From contig UQCW01000039.1 of NCBI GenBank assembly GCA_900539625.1, forward strand, positions 1 through 26,308: a stretch of 26,308 nt of DNA. The letters run 5' to 3'. Made by a program: the position numbers and the translations under genes. Under the pieces are notes generated by a model that saw only the letters and a list, made by a program, of their open reading frames with translations, did not search any database and was not told the DNA's origin. This stretch comes from an uncultured Prevotella sp. (GTDB taxonomy: Bacteria > Bacteroidota > Bacteroidia > Bacteroidales > Bacteroidaceae). Of the stretch, positions 1 through 7,042 are shown piece after piece (within the stretch, counting starts at the first letter, position 1; each line of letters begins with the position of its first letter).

Positions 1-87
1 GCCCTCACTTTGCGAGCAAAGTGAGCTACAATGCTGGCGCCGCAACAGACGATTGTGCGGGCCAGCGCAAATCTCCGTTGCGAGGGC
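1..87. repeat. Pair of strong hairpins at window start
   Basis: Bases 4-13 and 16-25 are perfect 10-bp inverted arms (CTCACTTTGC / GCAAAGTGAG) around a 2-base centre. Bases 33-44 pair with 56-66 as an 11-bp stem with one bulged G and an 11-base loop. Bases 1-6 (GCCCTC) could also pair with 82-87 (GAGGGC), although this competes with the first hairpin. No T-run follows on either strand, so these are not obvious terminators. The structure may belong to a repeat or RNA cut by the window edge. I do not recognise a family. Confidence 0.4.
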
Positions 88-179
88 GCTGCTGCCAATA
101 TTTAATATTCTATCTTGATCACCCTAAAGTAATGCGTCGGCCCTCGGGGGTTATCAAGTCATCCTTGCGCTTATTGCAT

Positions 180-275
180 GTCATCGACCTGCGGCCGCGA
201 GTAGCGCTGCCTTCGGCCGCGAGTAATGTTACCGTCGGCCGCGAGTAGCATTACCTTCGGCCGAAGGTCGATGAC
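180..275. repeat. Three 22-bp tandem repeats inside an 18-bp inverted repeat
   Basis: Three consecutive 22-bp units start at 192, 214 and 236, each beginning CGGCCGCGAGTA and ending in CCTT or CCGT. A fourth partial copy starts at 258. Bases 180-197 and 258-275 form an inverted repeat matching at 17 of 18 positions (GTCATCGACC... / ...GGTCGATGAC). The variable middle of each unit can make a small hairpin. No coding frame explains it. It could be a protein-binding array or a mobile-element remnant. Confidence 0.75.
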
Positions 276-309
276 TTTGTAAGGTTTCTCGGGGAAAAAC
301 TATATAATA

Positions 310-339
310 TTTGTTGGGGGGTGAAAATGATTATATTTG
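310..339 (+). promoter_or_regulatory. Possible Bacteroidetes-type promoter
   Basis: TTTG at 310-313 is followed after 18 bases by TATATTTG at 332-339, matching the Bacteroidetes -33/-7 consensus TTTG and TAnnTTTG. The next gene on this strand starts at 678. The promoter would therefore give a leader of about 330 bases that runs through the MITE-like element, or it serves an unannotated RNA. The call rests on motif match only. Confidence 0.35.
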
Positions 340-458
340 CAATGTTTTTTAGTAATGTTTGTAGGTACTCAAGATTAATAATGGTGTGAGCTATAACAAA
401 CGCAATTTAGGCTATTACAGGCGTTTCTATATTCTCTTTCCAAACGTGCAGATTATGA

Positions 459-666
459 ATGCGCGTGTTCACAATCTTAGTTGCTTGCCTATTCGCTGCA
501 TACTTTCTGTTTCAAATCCTTAAGTCAGACTTTGGTATTCGGAGACAGCTGATTCTACTTGCCTTATTTTTAGTCGCAATGCCCGCATTGCCCCTTCAAC
601 CAAGGTGACGTGTCTGCACCCCGATAGAGTATTGTAAGTGTAAAAATAATTCAGACCACCTACTTA
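459..666 (+). mobile_element. Decayed MITE-like palindromic element (copy A)
   Basis: The central hairpin CAATGCCCGCATTG lies at 577-590. The right end finishes in ACCTACTTA (658-666) and, read inward, resembles the end of the intact copy at 6727. The segment around 615-655 (CTGCACCCCGATA, then GTAAAAATAATTCAGAC) aligns well with 11683-11720 in another copy. The left end is eroded: GTGTTCACAAT near 472 matches the expected arm but the TAAGTAGGT end is lost, so that boundary is approximate. The element stops 11 bp before the start codon at 678. Confidence 0.6.
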
Positions 667-677
667 TTAAAAATTTA

Positions 678-3476
678 ATGGATATGCGACATCTTTTCGC
701 CTTCTTGGTGATGCTGCTTTTCTGCGTGGCATCCTCAGCCCAACAACTTGTCTTTGGCTCAGTTCGTGATGGCTTTTTGAAAGTTCCGCTTGTGAATGCC
801 CGTGTGACGTTGCTCACAGCGGACAGTGTTGTTGTGCAGGACTCCATCAAGGTCGTGTTAAACAAAAGAGATGGAGAGCGCTGGGGAAGAGCTTCTTTCA
901 GCATCATGCTCCCCAAGAAAACTTGCACCTATCTGCTGCATGCCACGCTTGACGGCTATGAGGACGACTGGCAGACCATCTCTGTGGAAGCATCCGTTGA
1001 CGACGCCATCGGCTTAGACCGTCCGCTTGAGCTGCGCCGCGTTCGGGAGAAAGTTCTTGGCGAAGCCACGGTTTCGGCCACAAGGCTAAAGATGTTTTAC
1101 AAAGGAGACACCTTGGTTTACGACGCCTCGGCCTTCAAACTGCCAGATGGCTCTATGCTTGATGACTTGATACGGCAGATGCCCGGGGTCAAAATGAACG
1201 ACAACGGAGAGATTTTCGTCAACAACCGCAAGGTCGATGAAGTTCTGCTCGGAGCGCGAAGTTTTATGGGTGGAAACAGCAAAGTCTTGCTTGAGAACCT
1301 TCCGTATTATACGGTGAAAAACGTGAAGGTCTACGAAAAGGAGACCGACCGCAGTCGCGCTGTTGGCTATGAAGTCGAGAGGAAGCAATACGTCATGGAT
1401 GTCAATTTGAAAGACGCTTACCGCAATGGGTACATCGGCAATGTCGAGTCAGCGGGAGGTTCCAACGAACGCTGGCTTGGACGCGGCTTCCTGATGGGCT
1501 ATACCGACAAGTTGCGCTTTACGCTTCTGGCCAATGCAAACAATGTGAATGAGAAACGCCACATTGGTGAAACCAGCAGTTGGAAACCAGAAAACATGCC
1601 ACTCTCAATGTTGACAACCAAGAGCGTGGCTGGCGAGGTCGACTATCAGTCGAAAGGCAGCAAGTTGAAGGAGAACTTCATGTTTGATTTTATGTCGTCG
1701 ACCGATAAAGGAGAAACCATGCAGCGGTGTGAACTCTTCTTGGACGGCAGTATGCCTTATTCCAGTTTTAGGTCGCTCAATACCTCAAAATCCAACCGCC
1801 TTTTGGCCAAAAACCGTTTCAGCTTGACGTTGCCACAAAAGGTTCATGCCGACCTTTCCGTGGAATTTGTCTACAACAAGTATAAAGGAAACAGCGAATC
1901 TTTGTCAGAAGATTTCCTTGACAGCATCAACACGCGTTTGCGGAGCTCGAGCTATAACGACGGCCATTCTCTCCGCATCAATGCGGGCGGCTTTATCGCG
2001 TCGCGCGTCAACAACAAGTTTTTTCGCTCTCTGAGCGCTTTCTATGGCTTCAAGCATGAAGAGGACAAGAACGAAACGGCTCGCGGTTACATGACGGAGC
2101 AGTTTGCAACCCCCTCGACCACGAGGCAGTTTAATGCCAATGATTTCCGCCATAAGGAAACCTTGGGCAACCTCCATCTGCTCTGGGCAAATAAAATTGG
2201 CAAAAACCTGCAGTTGGAAGTGCAAGACCGTCAGGAGTATTCCAAGACGCATGACCGCGACCATCTCTTCCATCCCGACACCATCATGCTCCCTTCTCAA
2301 CTGGATGCGTTGCTGGCCATTTCTGATCCGCGAAATTCTTACGTGAGCGACTATGGTTGCTACTCCAACACGCCGACTTTTTCATTGAAGTGGAGAAAGT
2401 ATATACCAGGGCCGTACATGAAAATGGAGTACCTTTATTGGGCACTGGCTGTTCCCGTCGATGTAATGGCTGAGCGCTTGGACTATACGCGTAACAATAC
2501 GGAACAAAACAAGAAACGCACGGCTTTCAGCCTCTATCCGTCGTTCACCTTCAAGATGTTGCCAACGAAAAAAGCGGGAGAGCAGTTGCAGTTGCAGTTG
2601 ATGTATGAGCAGAGCGCCCCTTCGATTTTCGAGTTGCTCGATTATGTTGATGATGCCGTTCCGCAAATCGTGAAACTGGGCAATCCGAACCTTAAAGGCA
2701 ATGCCTCAACTGCCTTCAACGTCAGTTTCACCGACAGAGAAAGCAAACGCAGACAGCAATATGACCTCAAGGGAAATTTCCGCTATCACCACCGCCAGAT
2801 TGCGCAGTCGGTCGTGTTCAATCCCGCCAATTCCCAATACACCTACCAGCCAGCGAATGTGCATGGAGCTTACGACATAACAGCCCAGTTTAGCTATGTG
2901 CGTTCCCAGTTTGGCAAGCAGAATCGTTGGTCATGGCAAACAACGCTTGACGCTGCCCACAACCATTCCGTTGACCATGCAATGCAAACCGGTATGACGG
3001 AAAGTGCGCCCAATGCTGTCAACACGTATTCATTGCGCGATGCGCTCAGCCTGACGTATCAATATCAGGATTTCACGGCAAAGGCTGTTGGCGAAGTGCA
3101 TTGGCGGCATTCCGAGGGCAAGATGCAGGATTTCGTGACGCTCAACGCATTCAACTATCAGTATGGATTGATGGCGCGATACACGCTCCCTGTCGTGAAA
3201 ACCACGTTTTCAGCGGATGCCAACATCTACAGCCGCCGTGGCTACGGCAGCAAGGTCCTCAATACGGATGATTTCGTGGTGAACTTCTCTGTCAGCCAAC
3301 CCTTCCTCAAAGGCCGCCTCATTGCAGGCGTGAAGGCTTTCGACCTGTTCCATCAGTTGTCGTCAACCCAATATGCCATCAATGCACAGGGCAGAACGGA
3401 AATCTGGAACCGAACGCTTCCCAATTATGTCATGCTGCACCTTGTCTATCATTTCAGCCGACAGCCGAAAAAGTGA
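678..3476 (+). CDS. TonB-receptor-like outer-membrane beta-barrel protein
   Basis: This 932-residue protein has a signal peptide (hydrophobic run at residues 5-20, cleavage likely after SSA, residue 21). A carboxypeptidase-regulatory-like beta-sandwich covers about 25-120. A plug-like region covers about 125-225, with YKGDTLVYDASAF and GSMLDDLIRQMPG. A long barrel rich in aromatic residues ends in YHFSRQPKK. This architecture is typical of Bacteroidetes outer-membrane beta-barrel proteins (the OMP_b-brl_3 type) related to TonB-dependent receptors but outside the SusC class. The substrate is unknown. ATG at 678 is used; a second ATG two codons later (684) would also precede the signal peptide. 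The minus-strand gene ending at 8600 is a clear paralog with the same plug motifs and C-terminus. An intrinsic terminator follows at 3506. Confidence 0.88.
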   Translation: MDMRHLFAFLVMLLFCVASSAQQLVFGSVRDGFLKVPLVNARVTLLTADSVVVQDSIKVVLNKRDGERWGRASFSIMLPKKTCTYLLHATLDGYEDDWQTISVEASVDDAIGLDRPLELRRVREKVLGEATVSATRLKMFYKGDTLVYDASAFKLPDGSMLDDLIRQMPGVKMNDNGEIFVNNRKVDEVLLGARSFMGGNSKVLLENLPYYTVKNVKVYEKETDRSRAVGYEVERKQYVMDVNLKDAYRNGYIGNVESAGGSNERWLGRGFLMGYTDKLRFTLLANANNVNEKRHIGETSSWKPENMPLSMLTTKSVAGEVDYQSKGSKLKENFMFDFMSSTDKGETMQRCELFLDGSMPYSSFRSLNTSKSNRLLAKNRFSLTLPQKVHADLSVEFVYNKYKGNSESLSEDFLDSINTRLRSSSYNDGHSLRINAGGFIASRVNNKFFRSLSAFYGFKHEEDKNETARGYMTEQFATPSTTRQFNANDFRHKETLGNLHLLWANKIGKNLQLEVQDRQEYSKTHDRDHLFHPDTIMLPSQLDALLAISDPRNSYVSDYGCYSNTPTFSLKWRKYIPGPYMKMEYLYWALAVPVDVMAERLDYTRNNTEQNKKRTAFSLYPSFTFKMLPTKKAGEQLQLQLMYEQSAPSIFELLDYVDDAVPQIVKLGNPNLKGNASTAFNVSFTDRESKRRQQYDLKGNFRYHHRQIAQSVVFNPANSQYTYQPANVHGAYDITAQFSYVRSQFGKQNRWSWQTTLDAAHNHSVDHAMQTGMTESAPNAVNTYSLRDALSLTYQYQDFTAKAVGEVHWRHSEGKMQDFVTLNAFNYQYGLMARYTLPVVKTTFSADANIYSRRGYGSKVLNTDDFVVNFSVSQPFLKGRLIAGVKAFDLFHQLSSTQYAINAQGRTEIWNRTLPNYVMLHLVYHFSRQPKK

Positions 3477-3505
3477 TTTGGCAGAAGGCGTTTGCCAGTT
3501 TTGAG

Positions 3506-3543
3506 AAATATCCCATCCTTGTCCAAAGGGTGGGATATTTTTG
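3506..3543 (+). terminator. Intrinsic terminator after outer-membrane barrel gene
   Basis: AAATATCCCA (3506-3515) pairs with TGGGATATTT (3531-3540), and the stem is extended by TCC/GGG with one G-U pair. A short T-run completes it, 30 bp after the stop codon at 3476. Confidence 0.8.
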
Positions 3544-3887
3544 TTGGGGAGACGCGCACAGGCCTACTCATAAAAAGCAAACATTCGAAAAGCCCCTGCC
3601 TCCGCTCTTGTTCCGCCATTTTGTCAGTTAAAATCTCTGTGGAATCATGGAGAGTTCTTAAAGCAAGGCGTTGAGGCGCGTTTGGCATAAGGTTGGCAAT
3701 ATATCATACAAGACATACTGTCTGGCAAGCGTTTGCTGGCATCAGAAGACGTTTCCTGTGTTTTGTCAGAGAATGGCGAAACGCTTTACAGATATGGTGT
3801 GGATTGCCTGAACGGGATGTTCGGGCAGAATAGTAACCGCGGACCGCTTTGCAACGAAGAGGATCATCCGCCAACAACAAACAAACC
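3544..3887. other. Intergenic stretch without a supported gene
   Basis: I see no convincing coding frame here; short open frames overlap the terminator or lack any recognisable feature. A small imperfect hairpin (CCTGAAC / GTTCGGG, near 3808-3826) lies upstream of the zinc peptidase gene. No good TAnnTTTG promoter was found; TAAGGTTG near 3688 is one mismatch away and has no properly spaced -33 box. Confidence 0.5.
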
Positions 3888-4568
3888 ATGATTTGGATAT
3901 TATTTATTGGCATTGCCTTATTGAGTTACGCCGTGCAGGCCAACCTGCAAAGCAAGTTCAAACGTTTCAGCCGTGAGCCCTTGGCTTCTGGTCTGACGGG
4001 TCGCGAGGTGGCGGAAAAAATGCTGCACGACAACGGCATCTACAACGTGACGGTCATTTCCACGCCAGGACAGCTCACCGACCACTACAACCCCACCAAC
4101 CAGACGGTGAACCTCAGCGAAGGCGTTTTCAATTCCACTTCCGTGGCCGCCGCTGCTGTTGCGGCCCATGAGTGTGGCCATGCCGTTCAACACGCCACGG
4201 CCTACGGGCCTTTGCGCCTGCGTTCCGCCCTGGTGCCTGTCGTCTCGATGGCCTCGCAGGTGGTGTCGTGGATTTTGCTGGCTGGCATCTTGCTCGTGCA
4301 GACGTTTCCAGCCCTCTTGCTTTTCGGCATCGGCTTGTTTGCCATGACCACGCTCTTCAGCGTCATCACCCTTCCGGTGGAAATCGACGCCTCGCGCCGC
4401 GCCACCGTGTGGCTGCAACGCGCCGGCATCACTTCCAATCGTGAGCAGCCGATGGCCGTCAGCGCCCTCCGCTCTGCGGCCTACACCTACGTGGTCGCCG
4501 CGGTGAGCTCTCTCGCCACGCTGATTTATTACGTGCTCATCTTTATGGGCAGCCAGCGCGATGAATGA
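3888..4568 (+). CDS. YugP-family membrane zinc metallopeptidase
   Basis: This 226-residue protein belongs to the neutral zinc metallopeptidase family 2 (YugP type, Pfam Zn_peptidase_2). An N-terminal membrane segment (residues 1-17) comes first, followed by DHYNP (65-69). The zinc site HECGH (94-98) includes the catalytic Glu. Two hydrophobic helices follow (about 113-138 and 140-160), then LPVEIDASRRA (162-172), which carries the probable third zinc-ligand Glu. A last membrane helix lies near the C-terminus. The ATG at 3888 is preferred to an upstream TTG at 3849: it gives the usual family length and puts the membrane helix at the N-terminus. The enzyme should act in the cytoplasmic membrane; its substrates are not known. 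It has its own terminator at 4691 and is probably monocistronic. Confidence 0.9.
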   Translation: MIWILFIGIALLSYAVQANLQSKFKRFSREPLASGLTGREVAEKMLHDNGIYNVTVISTPGQLTDHYNPTNQTVNLSEGVFNSTSVAAAAVAAHECGHAVQHATAYGPLRLRSALVPVVSMASQVVSWILLAGILLVQTFPALLLFGIGLFAMTTLFSVITLPVEIDASRRATVWLQRAGITSNREQPMAVSALRSAAYTYVVAAVSSLATLIYYVLIFMGSQRDE

Positions 4569-4690
4569 GTAGGGGCAGGAATAAAAAATAGCAATTAGAA
4601 GAATTTTGAGAAAGCACTAAACATATTTGTTTGAAGTTTGTAGATAGAAGGTGCGACATGATAACAGGTCCAAAGTTGTGGTGTCACACC

Positions 4691-4730
4691 AAAAGAGGCA
4701 GATTAGCCAGTGGGCGGTCTGCCTCTTTTT
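4691..4730 (+). terminator. Intrinsic terminator after YugP-type gene
   Basis: AAAAGAGGCAGA (4691-4702) pairs with TCTGCCTCTTTT (4718-4729) around a 15-base loop and ends in a T-run. Confidence 0.85.
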
Positions 4731-4909
4731 ATTGATGCTTTGAAGTTTCCACGCTCTCGCTGATAATTCAGAATGAGTCAATGTGAGTTATCTTGTATCC
4801 CACCGCCCAAACCAAGCGCGAGGTTTCGCTCTCCCGAATCCGTAGATATCACGTTTTGGACGCGCAGCGGTGAAATCCAATGGTGTGGAGGTGTTCACGT
4901 AATCCTAAT

Positions 4910-4938
4910 TGTCACAAATATCAGTTATTTTTGTGACA
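4910..4938. promoter_or_regulatory. Upstream operator (IR1) of the AbiE operon
   Basis: TGTCACAAA (4910-4918) and TTTGTGACA (4930-4938) are perfect 9-bp inverted arms with an 11-base spacer, 29 bp in all. The same arm sequence and total length recur in IR2 59 bp downstream. Known AbiEi antitoxins repress their own operon by cooperative binding to two inverted repeats, so this is the likely distal site. A TATTTTTG box lies just after it (4943-4950). Confidence 0.75.
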
Positions 4939-4962
4939 GATGTATTTTTGCTTTCTCTAGTG

Positions 4963-4997
4963 TTTGTGTGTCACAAATTTCTCGTAAATTTGTGACA
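4963..4997 (+). promoter_or_regulatory. AbiE promoter overlapped by operator IR2
   Basis: IR2 is a perfect 12-bp inverted repeat with a 5-base spacer: TGTCACAAATTT (4969-4980) and AAATTTGTGACA (4986-4997). The Bacteroidetes -7 box TAAATTTG (4985-4992) lies inside its right arm. A -33 TTTG sits at 4963-4966, 18 bases upstream. A repressor on IR2 would therefore cover the promoter directly. The start codon at 5012 follows 14 bp after the repeat. Confidence 0.75.
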
Positions 4998-5011
4998 TAA
5001 TTTATTCTGAT

Positions 5012-5617
5012 ATGGAAAGTATTGCTCAAGAAATAGAAAACAAGATACGCACCTTCAAGAGGGGGAGAATCTTTTTCCCTGATGATTTCGTGGGTATGGG
5101 AACTTCTGATACGATAAGGCAAACATTGCAAAGGCTAACGAAAAGTGGGGTAATAATTCGTGTGGCACAAGGTATCTATTGTTATCCTGAAATAGACGAG
5201 AAACTTGGCTTAGGAGTTATTTATCCTTCGTATGACCAGATAGCCGAAGCATTAGCTTCTCGTGATCATGCACGTATAGTGCCCACTGGCGAATATGCAC
5301 TTAATGCATTGGGACTTTCAACACAAGTTCCTATGAATTATGTATTCCTTACCGATGGACAATCTCGAAAGGTTTGTATATCTGGAAACAAGGGTATAGA
5401 ATTTAAAAATACCGCACCTAAGAATTTGTCCTTTAAGAACCATTTGGCGATGCTTGTAAATTCAGCGTTGAAGTCAATCAAAAAGGAAAATGTCACTATG
5501 GGGCAGATCAGTCAGATAACCTTTCTGCTCCGGAAAGAAGAGAAAGAATCGGTGCTTAGCGACTTAAAGCTAATGCCTGTATGGGTACGAAAAATTGTAA
5601 CAGCAGCATATGAATAA
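5012..5617 (+). CDS. Type IV antitoxin, AbiEi-like (DUF6088 family)
   Basis: This 201-residue protein has an N-terminal winged-helix region (about 10-60) of the form seen in AbiEi and DUF6088 antitoxins: IRQTLQRLTKSGVIIRVAQGIY. The family segment PTGEYALNALGLSTQVP (91-107) follows. AbiEi-type proteins bind operator DNA to repress their operon and counteract the partner nucleotidyltransferase toxin without direct contact in the systems studied. The stop codon overlaps the toxin start by 8 bases (ATGAATAA), a sign of translational coupling. The region is much more AT-rich than its neighbours, which suggests acquisition by transfer. Family membership is confident; antitoxin activity here is inferred from the pairing and operators. 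Confidence 0.88.
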   Translation: MESIAQEIENKIRTFKRGRIFFPDDFVGMGTSDTIRQTLQRLTKSGVIIRVAQGIYCYPEIDEKLGLGVIYPSYDQIAEALASRDHARIVPTGEYALNALGLSTQVPMNYVFLTDGQSRKVCISGNKGIEFKNTAPKNLSFKNHLAMLVNSALKSIKKENVTMGQISQITFLLRKEEKESVLSDLKLMPVWVRKIVTAAYE

Positions 5618-6614
5618 TTATTTCCAACTTACAGAGAATCAACAGCGTCTTGTTTTACAACAAGCTGCGGCTCGTTATGGTTTGCCACCTCAGGCAGTTG
5701 AAAAGGATCTTTGGGTCTCTACTATACTACAAATCGTATTTACACTGCCTTTTGCGGAAAAAATCATCTTCAAAGGAGGAACGTCTCTGAGTAAAGTTTG
5801 GCACTTAATAGACCGTTTCTCAGAAGATATAGATTTGGCGGTAGATCGCTCACTTTTTGATTTTGAAGGTGATTTGACCAAAAAACAAATTAAGAGGCTC
5901 CGAAAAGCATCATCTCTTTTTGTGAAAAATGAGTTTACTCCAGCGTTAGAGTCAGCTCTTGAAAAATATGGCTTGAATAATCTGTGCTCAGTAGAACCAG
6001 AACCTGACGGAGAAGGTGATAGTACATATCCAGAACCTCGCAAAATTTTTGTAAGTTACAAAAGTGTATGGCCAGATCCATTAGCGTATCTATCACCTAT
6101 CGTTATGCTTGAAATCGGGGCACGCTCATTATTTGAACCGCATGAGAACACACATATACACAGTATGGTTGAAAGTATGTTTCCGACTATTCAAACGACA
6201 ATTGTTGATAGCGAAGTGGCAACCGCACTTGCAAGTAAAACTTTTTTGGAAAAGATTTTTCTGTTGCACGAATTATTCTCCGTTGAAGGTCGCGGGGGAT
6301 TTGCTGATCGGAAGTCCAGACATCTGTATGACCTATCAAGAATGATGGATAAAGACTTTGCTCTGTCTGCTATTGATGATGATACATTGTGGGAATCTAT
6401 TCGGCACCATCGTGAAATTTTTACCAGCGTTAGTGGTATGGATTATACACCCGATATTCGAAAGCGATTGGTTCTTGTACCGCGTGAAGACATTATTGCA
6501 GCATGGGAAGGTGATTATAAAAGTATGTGCTCTTCTATGATATTTGGGGAGAAGCCTTCTTTTGAATGTTTGATTGAAAGAATGCGTGATTTGGAAAACC
6601 GCTTTCGCAAATGA
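5610..6614 (+). CDS. AbiEii/AbiGii-type nucleotidyltransferase toxin
   Basis: This 334-residue protein has the expected motifs of the AbiEii toxin family. VEKDLW lies at 30-35, the nucleotide-binding FKGGTSLSK at 54-62, and the metal-binding acidic pair SEDIDLAV at 71-78 (D73 and D75). Downstream, LEKIFLLHELF and RHLYDLSRM form the helical C-terminal half. All key residues appear intact, so the toxin is probably active. Studied members modify cellular RNA or otherwise stall growth in a nucleotide-dependent way, giving abortive infection against phage. It is translationally coupled to the antitoxin gene. A MITE-like element starts 113 bp after the stop codon. Confidence 0.92.
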   Translation: MNNYFQLTENQQRLVLQQAAARYGLPPQAVEKDLWVSTILQIVFTLPFAEKIIFKGGTSLSKVWHLIDRFSEDIDLAVDRSLFDFEGDLTKKQIKRLRKASSLFVKNEFTPALESALEKYGLNNLCSVEPEPDGEGDSTYPEPRKIFVSYKSVWPDPLAYLSPIVMLEIGARSLFEPHENTHIHSMVESMFPTIQTTIVDSEVATALASKTFLEKIFLLHELFSVEGRGGFADRKSRHLYDLSRMMDKDFALSAIDDDTLWESIRHHREIFTSVSGMDYTPDIRKRLVLVPREDIIAAWEGDYKSMCSSMIFGEKPSFECLIERMRDLENRFRK

Positions 6615-6726
6615 TGGTTAGCCAGTAATTATGCAAATGATAATGGGGTGATTGAATCCCCCGACATCAATCAGCAAGTGTTATAGAAAGCGCATTCCTC
6701 TCTTCCAATTTGTTCAAGTTATTTTT

Positions 6727-6918
6727 TAAGTAGGTGTTCAGAATTAGTTTATATTGAATTGTCGTATTATTTTGTTCCTACAGCTGTCTTGAAGAAGGAG
6801 CGTAGCGGGCTACGTGACTGATGAAAGACAGTTGTAGGGGCAAAAAAATGCGGCAAGGCAATATTAAACTGGCTAATCCCTACATGGATAGTATAAACTA
6901 ATTTTGAACACCTACTTA
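6727..6918 (-). mobile_element. Intact MITE-like element with nested inverted repeats (copy B)
   Basis: Terminal inverted repeats at 6727-6753 and 6892-6918 match at 26 of 27 positions and begin TAAGTAGGTGTTCA. A second inverted pair lies inside: CCTACAGCTGTCTT (6777-6790) and AAGACAGTTGTAGG (6825-6838), matching at 13 of 14. At the centre is the hairpin CGTAGCGGGCTACG (6801-6814). The element is 192 bp and has no coding frame. No clear target duplication is seen. It lies between the AbiE operon and the secreted-protein gene at 7043. It is marked minus because the shared core motif reads on that strand. Confidence 0.88.
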
Positions 6919-6965
6919 CCATTGGTAAGAAGCTTGCAAAATTATGTTATCTGAATTTGTTTTCT

Positions 6966-6973
6966 TACCTTTG
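6966..6973 (+). promoter_or_regulatory. Probable -7 box for the gene at 7043
   Basis: TACCTTTG matches the Bacteroidetes -7 consensus TAnnTTTG exactly. No clear TTTG -33 box is present at the right distance. Its position inside an in-frame extension (from 6944) supports starting the gene at 7043. Confidence 0.45.
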
Positions 6974-7042
6974 TGTCTTGCAGGCGTATCTGCATCTCTC
7001 GTAGAAAAAACGAAAATAACACAATCAGATAATCACCCTTTT

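Noticed and set aside
21..248. Short open frame across the start-of-window repeats
   Set aside because: It runs through hairpins and the 22-bp tandem array, and its product has no protein-like features.
3492..3688. Small frames on both strands after the first barrel gene
   Set aside because: They overlap the intrinsic terminator and have no recognisable domain or start signal.
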